From Candidatus Omnitrophota bacterium (GTDB lineage Bacteria > Omnitrophota > Gorgyraeia > Aquiviventales > Aquiviventaceae): a DNA stretch of 10,717 bases. The position numbers and the translations under genes are program-made. The stretch covers positions 1 through 10,717 of the forward strand of contig JACQHS010000056.1 in assembly GCA_016198915.1 (NCBI GenBank). Direction: 5' to 3'. Numbering within the stretch: position 1 is the stretch's first letter; each line of letters begins with the position of its first letter. Below, in pieces: positions 1-5,348 of this stretch. A model generated the notes under the pieces. The model saw only the letters and a program-made list of their open reading frames with translations. It ran no database searches and was not told where the DNA came from.

Positions 1-907
1 AATTTTCTGTCGTGGCATTGCTGCCGGCCGTCCCTTGCCCGAAGGCGTACTCAGACTTGAGCGACAGGCGCTTGTAGTCGTAGCGCACCTCATACGCCAG
101 CCGTTTCTTCTCGCGCGTGGTGCCGCGGTCATGCCGGTAATAGCCGGCCATCCCAACTTCCAGCTGCCCCAGCTCGGGCGCCTCTCCGACCAGCTCCCAC
201 GCCTTGAGGGGCCGAAGCACGACGCGTCCCGCAAGGTCCTTGCCGTCGTTGGCGTCCGATTGGTTCTGGCCTGAGCCATTGAAGACGCCTGCCTGGTACG
301 TGAGGGCCGGCCACTCGCCGGTCAGCATGGCCCCGACGTCCCGCTGATCCCCGAAGGTGCGGCCGATGAAGGATCGCTCAGCGAAATCCAGCTTGGCTGA
401 GGAACGCAGTCCCTCTTCCGTCAGGGGCAGTTTATATTGCCCGAGGTCGATCTTGTGGTGCGGCAGCCAGTCGATCTTGTCGAGCGTAAAGAACGCATCT
501 TGCAGGACGGTCCGCCGGGTGTTGTCCTCCTGGACTTGGACGGGATCGATCATGACGGTGTACTTAAACCGCTCATCGCCCAGGACGTCGCCGGCAAATT
601 TCAGCTCGGTGCGGCGGATGCGGAAGCGGTCGTTGTCGTTCCCATCCCACAAGGCCCAGCCTTGGAAGAGGCCTCCAACTTTGAGCGTCCCCTGGCCGAC
701 ATGGATGACGGATGTGTCGGCAACCTTGGCTTGGCCGGCGGCCAGGTCCGTTTCGACCTGGGCCAGCTCCTGCTCGGTAATCACGCCCTTCTTGATCAGA
801 AGCTGGATGAGCGGATCGCGCTCGAGGGCAGCGACGGTCGAGAGGCCCGCCACCCCCCACATCAGAAGACCGCTCGCCATGCCCACCACCCAACGCTGTA
901 AACCCAT
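1..907 (-). CDS. Phosphate-selective porin O/P-like outer-membrane porin, 3' end cut by window edge
   Basis: About 302 residues are visible and the frame stays open at the window edge, so the C-terminal part of the barrel is missing (family members are usually 350-450 aa). The protein opens with a signal peptide: MGLQRW, then a hydrophobic stretch ending at about residue 27 (STVAA). A short helix with the pattern IKKGVITEQELAQVE follows, a common N-terminal feature of such porins. From about residue 60 there is alternating amphipathic beta sequence (LKVGGLFQGWALWDG, RFRIRRTELKFAGDV), typical of Porin_O_P. Later blocks such as KLPLTEEGLRSS and the FIGR-FGDQRDVGAML region also fit. The start at 907 is fixed by a strong GGAGGTGG ribosome site (911-920). 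The family forms outer-membrane channels, often for anions or phosphate; the substrate here is unknown. A palindrome lies just upstream, and a terminator of the preceding operon sits about 45 nt upstream, so either the promoter is cryptic or the gene relies on read-through. Confidence 0.85.
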   Translation of the reverse strand, partial: MGLQRWVVGMASGLLMWGVAGLSTVAALERDPLIQLLIKKGVITEQELAQVETDLAAGQAKVADTSVIHVGQGTLKVGGLFQGWALWDGNDNDRFRIRRTELKFAGDVLGDERFKYTVMIDPVQVQEDNTRRTVLQDAFFTLDKIDWLPHHKIDLGQYKLPLTEEGLRSSAKLDFAERSFIGRTFGDQRDVGAMLTGEWPALTYQAGVFNGSGQNQSDANDGKDLAGRVVLRPLKAWELVGEAPELGQLEVGMAGYYRHDRGTTREKKRLAYEVRYDYKRLSLKSEYAFGQGTAGSNATTEN

Positions 908-922
908 TGGCCACCTCCTCGC

Positions 923-940
923 TCGTGAAATGTTTCACAA
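923..940 (-). promoter_or_regulatory. 18-bp dyad TTGTGAA-N4-TTCACGA upstream of the porin
   Basis: On the coding strand the sequence is TTGTGAAACATTTCACGA, with near-perfect 7-bp arms around a 4-bp centre. It matches the general Rex-type operator (TTGTGAA-N4-TTCACAA) with one mismatch. It also matches a Crp-type site (TGTGA-N6-TCACA) with one mismatch. It ends 3 bp before the porin ribosome-binding site, so it would act as a roadblock or repressor site rather than as an activator site. As RNA it could form only a 5-bp hairpin with a 4-nt loop. The dyad is seen directly; the identity of the binding protein is inference. Confidence 0.5.
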
Positions 941-950
941 TCTCGCCGAT

Positions 951-988
951 AAAAAAATAAAGACCCCTCTTATTGCACTTTGGGGGTC
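951..988 (-). terminator. Intrinsic terminator at the end of the hemerythrin operon
   Basis: On the minus strand, GACCCC (988-983) pairs with GGGGTC (967-962) across a loop of about 15 nt. The T-rich run TTTATTTTTTT (961-951) follows immediately. The left arm lies in the last codons of the small gene at 970-1200 and its stop codon sits in the loop, so the gene ends inside its own terminator. The stem is only 6 bp, so moderate read-through into the porin gene is plausible. Confidence 0.65.
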
Positions 989-1200
989 ATCTGTTCCGTG
1001 GACGCGCTGCGAAACGGCCACTCCCCCCGTTCCGTAGTGAAGGTGCACGCCACGCTGAAACAGGGTTCGTCCTTGTCGAGGCAGTTGACGGTCCGCCATG
1101 TGCCGTCGGCCTGGCGCGTCCGGATGGCCCAGACGTACTTGCCTAACAGCGCGCAATACCGGGGTTGGTAGCGGAACCCGACGTCCACGTCATCCGGCAT
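970..1200 (-). CDS. Small Cys-containing protein of unknown function (76 aa)
   Basis: I do not recognise this 76-residue protein. It begins MPDDVDVGFRYQPRYC and has four cysteines, at residues 16, 40, 47 and 52, within a compact aromatic and basic sequence (KYVWAIRTR, DGTWRTVNC). The Cys spacing could bind a metal or form disulfides, but no signal peptide or membrane segment is visible, so a cytoplasmic location is likely. The ATG overlaps the stop of the upstream hemerythrin gene by one base (TGATG) and is preceded by GGAGG, so translation is probably coupled. I chose this start over the longer open frame because of the ribosome site and the overlap. An intrinsic terminator overlaps its end, making it the last gene of the hemerythrin operon. 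Its role there, perhaps linked to iron or NO handling, is inference from position only. Confidence 0.72.
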   Translation of the reverse strand: MPDDVDVGFRYQPRYCALLGKYVWAIRTRQADGTWRTVNCLDKDEPCFSVACTFTTERGEWPFRSASTEQMTPKVQ

Positions 1201-1826
1201 CACGTGTCCTCCATGCCGATCACCTGCTCCAGCCGCTCCAGCAGCTCGCGGCTCTCCAAGCCGCGGCGCCACGCGACCTCATCCAGGCAGGTGCACCCTT
1301 CGTACGGCACGTTCACGAACAGCCGCTCGAACACGCCGCGGGCCTGTGGGTACTGCTGCATGACGCGGTTGACGGTCATCGTCTCCTCAAGGTGCGGCGA
1401 CCTGCCGGTGGACCACGGCACGTCCCGCGCCCCGAGGACCTGCTCTAACGCCGGGAACAGCTGAGCCTCTTCTTCATCCATATGGTGACGCAACCCTTCG
1501 ATCACGCGGGTCAGTTCCGGCCGAATCCGATCGAGCGACTGCCCCTGTTCCGTGATAAAGAGCCGGTTGATCGTCTGCAGATGCTGGGGTTCGTCCTGGT
1601 GCTCCAAGCGAATGTGACCGACGGTGGTGGGATCCAGCTGGGTGCGCACAACCGCTATGAGCGCTTCTTCCCGACGCAGATGGTCGCGGATTTGCCGCGC
1701 CAGCGTAAAACACACCTCGCGCAGCACGAACCACGCCTCCGGCCCCAGCTTCAGCGCCGACTCCAGCACATCGAGCTTGGCGCGAAGAATCGCATGGTCC
1801 CGCTTGAGGCGGTCAATGGCCCGCAT
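1200..1826 (-). CDS. Hemerythrin HHE-domain protein with C-terminal DUF1858/ScdA_N-like module (paralogue 2)
   Basis: A 208-residue protein. Residues 1-130 form a hemerythrin HHE helical bundle with expected diiron ligands His11, His49 with Glu53 (HLRRE), His76, and His115 with Glu119 (HMDEE). This ligand pattern resembles YtfE/RIC proteins, which repair Fe-S clusters or handle NO. Residues 151-203 look like a DUF1858/ScdA_N (DUF542) module: NRVMQQYPQARGVFERLF, then GCTC, then a CLDEVAWRRGLE helix. In classical RIC proteins that module is N-terminal; here it follows the HHE domain. The protein is a close paralogue of the gene 27 nt upstream and aligns almost without gaps, but has lost two of that gene's four C-terminal cysteines (V173 and Y175 in place of Cys). 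There is no clear ribosome site before the ATG, and an in-frame TGA lies just upstream, so translation probably depends on the preceding gene. It is presumably cytoplasmic. Confidence 0.85.
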   Translation of the reverse strand: MRAIDRLKRDHAILRAKLDVLESALKLGPEAWFVLREVCFTLARQIRDHLRREEALIAVVRTQLDPTTVGHIRLEHQDEPQHLQTINRLFITEQGQSLDRIRPELTRVIEGLRHHMDEEEAQLFPALEQVLGARDVPWSTGRSPHLEETMTVNRVMQQYPQARGVFERLFVNVPYEGCTCLDEVAWRRGLESRELLERLEQVIGMEDT

Positions 1827-1853
1827 GGTGGACGCTCAACGTGGCCAACCGGC

Positions 1854-2531
1854 TCATACCGCAACAGCATCTTCAACATCCGGCACCGGCTCATTCGCCT
1901 GGAGGGGTACGGCCCCTGCCTCAACGGCTTCGCGCAGCTCATTGATCAGCTCGCTCACATCGAGCCCCCGGCGCCAGGCCAGCTCATCCAGGCAGTCGCA
2001 GCCGTCGCAGCCGCACCGAACCCCATGCTTCTCAAACACGGCGCGGGCGGCCGGAAACGCCTTCATGACCGCATTGGCGCTCATCTGCTGGGTGATCAGC
2101 GGCGGCAGTGGTACCCTCGCACCCGACCGCACCTCCTCCTCCGCCCTCTCGACCGCCGGGAACACTTCGTGTTCTTCTTCCGCCATGTGCTCGCGCAGCT
2201 CTTCAATCAGGTGCGAGAGCCGGTTCACCACGGTGCTCGTCGGCATCTTGATCCCCGCCAGGAGCATCGTGTTGATGTCCCGCAGCACCTGCTGCTGATC
2301 GGCGTGGTCATGTCCCTCGCGGTAGCGCAGGATCGCGCGGATGCGATTCGTGTATGGAGAGAGCGCTTCCTCTTCCCGGCGGATATGCGCGTCGAGCATC
2401 TTCATGAGCGAGTGGCACATCTCGCGCAGGACAAACACGCTGTGCGGCGCTACCTGGAGGGCCGTTTCGATGAACTCCAGCTTGCGCCGGAGCACCTCGT
2501 GGTCCTTCTTCAACATCGCTGTCACGGCCAT
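1854..2531 (-). CDS. Hemerythrin HHE-domain protein with Cys-rich C-terminal DUF1858/ScdA_N-like module (paralogue 1)
   Basis: A 225-residue protein and the first gene of a three-gene operon. The HHE bundle (residues 1-130) has the full ligand set: His11, His49 with Glu53 (HIRREE), His76, and His115 with Glu119 (HMAEEE). This is the pattern of non-haem diiron YtfE/RIC and hemerythrin-like proteins that bind O2 or NO or repair Fe-S centres. The C-terminal module (residues 150-203) contains NAVMKAFPAARAVFEKHG, the cluster CGCDGCDC (Cys173, 175, 178, 180), then LDELAWRRGLDVSELINEL. It resembles DUF1858/ScdA_N, which sits at the other end in known RIC proteins. A short acidic tail follows. The start is supported by GGGAGG 7 nt upstream. 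A Crp/Fnr-type promoter at 2577-2617 gives a predicted leader of about 39 nt. The exact substrate (NO, O2 or iron) cannot be told from sequence. Confidence 0.88.
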   Translation of the reverse strand: MAVTAMLKKDHEVLRRKLEFIETALQVAPHSVFVLREMCHSLMKMLDAHIRREEEALSPYTNRIRAILRYREGHDHADQQQVLRDINTMLLAGIKMPTSTVVNRLSHLIEELREHMAEEEHEVFPAVERAEEEVRSGARVPLPPLITQQMSANAVMKAFPAARAVFEKHGVRCGCDGCDCLDELAWRRGLDVSELINELREAVEAGAVPLQANEPVPDVEDAVAV

Positions 2532-2576
2532 CGTCGCCTCCCGCCTTCGCCTCCGGCTCCACGCTCTACACCCACA

Positions 2577-2617
2577 AGCTTAGTCACATCCTGTCCTGGG
2601 TTCTATGACAAGCGTCA
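2577..2617 (-). promoter_or_regulatory. Class II Crp/Fnr-type promoter of the hemerythrin operon
   Basis: On the minus strand the dyad TGAC-GCTT-GTCA (2617-2606) is followed by the -35 element TAGAAC (2605-2600), a 17-bp spacer and the -10 TAAGCT (2582-2577). The dyad centre lies 41-42 bp before the predicted start at about 2570. It is one of four promoters in this window built the same way. The dyad begins 9 bp after the PilZ stop codon, and no terminator separates them, so read-through from the Crp-PilZ unit can add to expression. Confidence 0.65.
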
Positions 2618-2625
2618 TACACTCT

Positions 2626-3009
2626 CTAGATGTCAATGAATTCCACGGCAAGGCCAAGGCGCGCGGTTTCGGTCTGGTCCTCCAGTGGCAGCTGGTCAAT
2701 CCGCACGACGCATCCGCAGGCGGCAAAACGCGGATGGGGAAATTTCGCCTGGTCGTGCGGAGGGATCCGTATCGACAGCAGGAGGGCTTCATCCACTGCG
2801 AGCGGCTTCCATCGCGGAACGGTCAGATACGCACCGTGCAGGTTGAGGTCGGTTGTGCGCCCTTCGTGCAGCGGCCTGCCCGGCTCTTCGATGAGGCTGC
2901 GCACAAAGACCGGCGCGTGAACCGCCAGCCGCGGCTCGCGTCGTCGTTCCTTCAGTTCCGCGGCTTCGGAGGGGCGTGCGATGAAGTGAGCCGTCTGTGT
3001 CATCATCAT
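2626..3009 (-). CDS. PilZ-domain protein (probable c-di-GMP receptor)
   Basis: A 127-residue single-domain protein. The PilZ hallmarks are an RxxxR loop at about residues 23-27 within ERRREPRLAV, and a DLNLHG motif at 54-59 in place of the usual (D/N)xSxxG, so Ser is replaced by Asn. Beta strands follow: AYLTVP, EALLLSIRI, FAACGCVVRID, RLGLAVEFIDI. PilZ proteins bind the second messenger c-di-GMP and act as cytosolic effectors; the Asn substitution may weaken binding. The start is taken as the first of three tandem ATG codons. It overlaps the stop of the upstream Crp/Fnr gene by 4 bp (ATGA) and has no strong ribosome site, which suggests translational coupling to the regulator. A longer frame upstream lies inside the Crp/Fnr gene and was not used. 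The pairing suggests that transcriptional and c-di-GMP signalling are linked, but this is inference. Confidence 0.83.
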   Translation of the reverse strand: MMMTQTAHFIARPSEAAELKERRREPRLAVHAPVFVRSLIEEPGRPLHEGRTTDLNLHGAYLTVPRWKPLAVDEALLLSIRIPPHDQAKFPHPRFAACGCVVRIDQLPLEDQTETARLGLAVEFIDI

Positions 3010-3686
3010 GGGAGGTGGTCGTTTCCTGACTTCTGCCACTCCTGCATCGCGGCCGGCTGTTTGATGGTCAGCCGCCCGCGGGTGCCGCTGACAAACCCAC
3101 GCCGCTTGAGCCGCCGCACCGCCCGGATGGCGCTTTCCGTCGTTGTCCACGACATCTGGGCCAGCTCTCGGTGCGTGACGAGCACCGTGGCGCCGAACTG
3201 GCGATAGAGCCGCAGGATCGAGCGCATGACTCGCTTGGGCACCGGATCCACCATGCCGCCAAGATGCTCAGCCATCAACCGAATCCGCTGCGCGTAGAGC
3301 TGCAGGACCCGGAAGGCAAGCTCTGGTTCTTGCCGAAGTGCTGCGACAAAGTCCGCTCCGGGAATCCGAACCACGGTGGAATCCGTCCCGGCCACTCCAC
3401 TGGCGGTGTAGCGGCCCGGCTCCAGGGCGGACACGCCGCAGAGCACCTCCCGTCGGGTGATGGTGTACAGCACGACCGCGTGAGCGCCATCCTGCGGCGA
3501 GGGGCAGCGCACGAGATGCACCCACCCCTTCACCACCACCCAGACGGCATCGGCGCGCTCGCCTTGCTGAAAGATCGTCTGCCCTCTTTTATACCGCCGT
3601 GTTTCGGCGTCGCGGATGAGCGCCCCCAGCCGCGCGGCGCGAAGGCCTTGAAACACCGGGATGCGGAGCAGCGTCTTGGTCTGCAT
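3006..3686 (-). CDS. Crp/Fnr-family transcriptional regulator (paired with PilZ)
   Basis: A 226-residue regulator with an N-terminal cyclic-nucleotide-binding-type beta-roll (about residues 8-115: FQGLRAARLGALI, RRYKRGQTIFQQGE, VVVKGWVHLV, STVVRIPGADF). A long dimerisation helix follows (119-142), then a C-terminal winged helix (about 168-208: VTHRELAQMS, TTTESAIRAVRRLKRRG). In the recognition helix Glu184 and Arg188 match the Glu and Arg of Crp/Fnr that contact a TGA core. The N-terminal Cys cluster of FNR is absent, so it is not an Fe-S-type FNR; it may be a DNR-like or nucleotide-type sensor. A class II Crp/Fnr promoter lies just upstream (3695-3736), suggesting autoregulation. The -10 is so close that the mRNA would be nearly leaderless, and there is indeed no ribosome site before the ATG. 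The gene overlaps the PilZ gene by 4 bp. Confidence 0.88.
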   Translation of the reverse strand: MQTKTLLRIPVFQGLRAARLGALIRDAETRRYKRGQTIFQQGERADAVWVVVKGWVHLVRCPSPQDGAHAVVLYTITRREVLCGVSALEPGRYTASGVAGTDSTVVRIPGADFVAALRQEPELAFRVLQLYAQRIRLMAEHLGGMVDPVPKRVMRSILRLYRQFGATVLVTHRELAQMSWTTTESAIRAVRRLKRRGFVSGTRGRLTIKQPAAMQEWQKSGNDHLP

Positions 3687-3694
3687 TTGCGTTT

Positions 3695-3736
3695 ACTGTA
3701 CCGCTGGGCCCTCTGGAACGTCTATGATCTAGATCA
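3695..3736 (-). promoter_or_regulatory. Class II Crp/Fnr-type promoter of the Crp-PilZ unit
   Basis: On the minus strand the perfect dyad TGAT-CTAG-ATCA (3736-3725) is followed by TAGACG (3724-3719) as the -35, an 18-bp spacer and TACAGT (3700-3695) as the -10. The core equals the inner ten positions of the FNR consensus TTGAT-N4-ATCAA except for the outermost bases. The predicted start at about 3688 lies about two bases before the ATG, implying a leaderless transcript. The site lies 28 bp beyond the end of the other Crp/Fnr gene, with no terminator between them. Confidence 0.65.
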
Positions 3737-3764
3737 GAGAAGCGGTCGGAGAGCGGTTCAGCGG

Positions 3765-4436
3765 CTAGGCGCCGGCGAGATGTCGAAGCTGCTCGGGCTT
3801 GGTGATGGTCGTGGAGCCGCGGGAGGACTTGAGGATGCCTTGCTTCTTGAGCTGGCTCAGGACGCGGATGGTGGTTTCGACGGTCGTGTTGGACAGCTCG
3901 GCCAACTCATGCTTGGTCAGGGGAATCGTGGCGCCGAACTTCTTTGAGAGCGTCAGCAGCGACTGCGCCAGACGCCGCTCCACCGAATCATAGATCCGGC
4001 AGCTGCGATGCTCTACCTGCCGCAGCCGTTCGCAGAACAGGCACAGCGACCGTTGCAGGAACGCGGGGTTGCGCTGGAGGAGATCATGGAAGGCGCTCGT
4101 CGGAATGCGGACGACGACGGAATCGACGGCGGCGACCGCATCCGCCGGGTAGGGCTGACGGTCCAGTGCCGGCAGGCAGCAGAAGGTGTCGCCGCCGGTC
4201 ATGACGCAGGTCGTCGAGGCCTGCCCGCCTTCCAAGAACTTCATCAGGTGGACGCGGCCTTCCTTGACGAGGCATACCGCCTCGGCCGGATCGCCCTCGC
4301 GGAAGACCGTTTCGCCCTTGGCGTAGCGCGTCTCTCTGGAGGCCGAAGCCAGCGAGCGGCGGTCCGCGGGTCCGAGCGACTTGAAGGGTTCGGACGTTGC
4401 GAGCAATTGTTCGATGGTGCGGGGGGAGTCGGCCAT
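3765..4436 (-). CDS. Cys-rich Crp/Fnr-family transcriptional regulator (downstream of VIT transporter)
   Basis: A 223-residue regulator with a cNMP-binding-type beta-roll (about residues 15-120: FKSLGPADRRSL, RYAKGETVFREGD, CLVKEGRVHLMKF, GGDTFCCLPAL). A dimerisation helix (123-145) and a winged helix (172-212: LTKHELAELS, NTTVETTIRVLSQLKKQG) follow. Glu187 and Arg191 in the recognition helix fit a TGA-type core. Seven cysteines (55, 77, 86, 87, 132, 135, 146) stand out, including a Cys-Cys pair and a CxxC in the dimer helix, but none forms the N-terminal FNR Fe-S pattern. They might allow thiol or metal sensing, which is inference. The start at 4436 gives the normal family length; the longer frame runs back into the transporter gene. 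The ATG lies 8 nt after the transporter stop with no clear ribosome site, so translational coupling is likely. It is the other candidate regulator for the repeated promoter dyads. Confidence 0.88.
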   Translation of the reverse strand: MADSPRTIEQLLATSEPFKSLGPADRRSLASASRETRYAKGETVFREGDPAEAVCLVKEGRVHLMKFLEGGQASTTCVMTGGDTFCCLPALDRQPYPADAVAAVDSVVVRIPTSAFHDLLQRNPAFLQRSLCLFCERLRQVEHRSCRIYDSVERRLAQSLLTLSKKFGATIPLTKHELAELSNTTVETTIRVLSQLKKQGILKSSRGSTTITKPEQLRHLAGA

Positions 4437-4444
4437 TACGTCGG

Positions 4445-5179
4445 CTAGTGAATGATCACGTTTGTCAGACGGCCGATGAGAAAGCCGGCCAGTGCCGCGA
4501 CCCCGGCGACGGCGAGCATCTCTACACCGCTGCGCCACCAGCTCTGCTTAACGATCCGTCCCTTGAGGCCGCCGAACAGAAAGAGGGCCAGCAACGTGCC
4601 CGCGATTGAGATGGGCATGGCCTGCACAATTGGCAGCGCCAGATACGGCAGGACGGGAATCAACCCGCCCGCGACGTAGGCGGTCCCCATCACGACCGCG
4701 TTGCCAAACGGCTCCTCGAGCGCCTCCGGAGAAATTCCGAGTTCCTTGTGCGCCATGTCCTCCAAGAGGAGCTTGGGGTTGCTCATGAGCCGCTTGGCGA
4801 TGATTTCGATTTCCGCATCGGCGTACCCGCGGCTGCGGTACATCTCCCATAATTCCTGGCGTTCGCCCTCGGGATCGCGGGCGATCTCTTCTTCTTCTTC
4901 TTTCAGCAGCCGCTCGAGGTACTCCCGCTGGGATTTCGACGAGAGGTAGGAGCCGGCGGCCATGGACAGCGATTCCACCACGATGATGACAAAGCCCGCG
5001 ACCACCACCGCGGTGGGACTCCCGGTTCCTGCGGCGATGCCGGTGAGGGCGCCCAGCGTTGAGATCAAGCCGTCCTGTGTGCCGAACACCGCATCGCGCA
5101 ACCGGGTGCGCACCGCCCCCCCGACCGTGATGCCGTGGTGCTCACGGACCCGCGCGTGCAAGGCTTGTGGCTCGCTCAT
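4445..5179 (-). CDS. VIT/CCC1-family metal (iron or manganese) transporter
   Basis: A 244-residue inner-membrane protein of the VIT1/CCC1 family, which moves Fe2+ or Mn2+ across membranes, usually by proton exchange. Visible features: an N-terminal helix; TM1 (about 33-50) with the family motif DGLIS and a Gly/Ala-rich tail; TM2 (56-76) leading into SMAAGSYLSSKSQ; and a cytoplasmic charged domain (82-150) with EEEEE, YRSRGY, ED-MAHKELG, equivalent to the Glu-rich metal-binding domain of VIT1. TM3 to TM5 follow at about 160-182, 186-206 and 219-238. Five membrane segments and this length are normal for the family. The ATG at 5179 has GGAGGG 4-5 nt upstream; a longer frame to 5242 crosses the predicted promoter and was rejected. 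The gene has its own extended -10 (5202-5207) and precedes a Cys-rich Crp/Fnr gene, so it may belong to a metal or redox response. Confidence 0.9.
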   Translation of the reverse strand: MSEPQALHARVREHHGITVGGAVRTRLRDAVFGTQDGLISTLGALTGIAAGTGSPTAVVVAGFVIIVVESLSMAAGSYLSSKSQREYLERLLKEEEEEIARDPEGERQELWEMYRSRGYADAEIEIIAKRLMSNPKLLLEDMAHKELGISPEALEEPFGNAVVMGTAYVAGGLIPVLPYLALPIVQAMPISIAGTLLALFLFGGLKGRIVKQSWWRSGVEMLAVAGVAALAGFLIGRLTNVIIH

Positions 5180-5201
5180 GACCCTCCAACCAGTCCACGC
5201 A

Positions 5202-5207
5202 ATTATA
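5202..5207 (-). promoter_or_regulatory. Extended -10 promoter of the VIT-Crp operon
   Basis: On the minus strand TGCTATAAT provides a perfect TATAAT with the extended TG motif. The hexamer 17 bp upstream is a poor -35 match, as often tolerated with an extended -10. The predicted transcript starts at about 5195, giving a short leader of about 16 nt with GGAGGG before the ATG at 5179. It lacks the Crp/Fnr dyad seen at the other four promoters. Confidence 0.6.
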
Positions 5208-5230
5208 GCAGGTGTGGCCCAAAACACGAA

Positions 5231-5254
5231 CGGCGCTGGCATCCACCAGCGCCG
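5231..5254 (-). repeat. Perfect 9-bp inverted repeat just after the terminator T-run
   Basis: CGGCGCTGG and CCAGCGCCG form a perfect 9-bp stem with a 6-nt loop (5240-5245). On the minus strand it directly follows the T6 tract of the terminator at 5257-5325, and is itself followed by a T-rich TTCGTGTTTT. It could be a second, weaker terminator or an anti-read-through hairpin between the short transcript and the VIT promoter. Confidence 0.6.
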
Positions 5255-5256
5255 CT

Positions 5257-5325
5257 AAAAAATCACCCTGGACCCGCCGCCTTGTCTTCCCTTGCCACGC
5301 GCTGACTTACTCGGCGGATCCAGGG
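5257..5325 (-). terminator. Strong intrinsic terminator overlapping a 13-codon ORF
   Basis: On the minus strand CCCTGGATCCGCCG (5325-5312) pairs over 14 bp (one G-T wobble) with CGGCGGGTCCAGGG (5279-5266). The loop is about 32 nt, and TGA plus six T (5262-5257) follow. The left arm lies within the last codons of the tiny ORF at 5307-5348, so a ribosome reaching its stop codon would cover that arm. This is the physical arrangement expected of translation-sensitive attenuation. Confidence 0.7.
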
Positions 5326-5348
5326 GTCTTGCACTTGCCCAGGGCCAT
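5307..5348 (-). CDS. Candidate 13-residue peptide MALGKCKTPGSAE
   Basis: A 14-codon ORF begins 7 nt after a near-ideal AAGGAGG ribosome site (5362-5356), the strongest in the window, and ends in TAA. The peptide has one Cys between two Lys and no membrane segment. The final codons overlap the left arm of the terminator at 5257-5325, so it looks more like a leader peptide than a stand-alone gene. No known leader-peptide family is recognised. Confidence 0.4.
   Translation of the reverse strand: MALGKCKTPGSAE

Noticed and set aside
357..1037. Plus-strand 226-codon open frame at the left end
   Set aside because: It is antisense to the porin and the terminator region. The minus-strand porin has a signal peptide, ribosome site and family sequence.
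1482..2639. Plus-strand 385-codon open frame
   Set aside because: It lies antisense to both hemerythrin genes, which have full ligand motifs and a ribosome site at the operon start. The predicted protein shows no recognisable domain and looks like a GC-rich shadow frame.
4448..4459. Palindrome GTGAATGATCAC before the Cys-rich Crp/Fnr start
   Set aside because: It lies in the last codons of the VIT gene, has TGA-N4-TCA rather than TGA-N6-TCA spacing, and lacks the TAGA and -10 elements of the other sites, so a chance dyad is likely.
4437..4538. N-terminal extension of the Cys-rich Crp/Fnr protein
   Set aside because: The extra 34 residues are Arg-rich, lie within the VIT coding region in another frame, and exceed the normal family length.
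5180..5242. Longer N-terminus for the VIT protein starting at 5242
   Set aside because: The extension would cross a perfect extended -10 and part of a hairpin, and has no ribosome site. The ATG at 5179 has GGAGGG and gives the usual family length.
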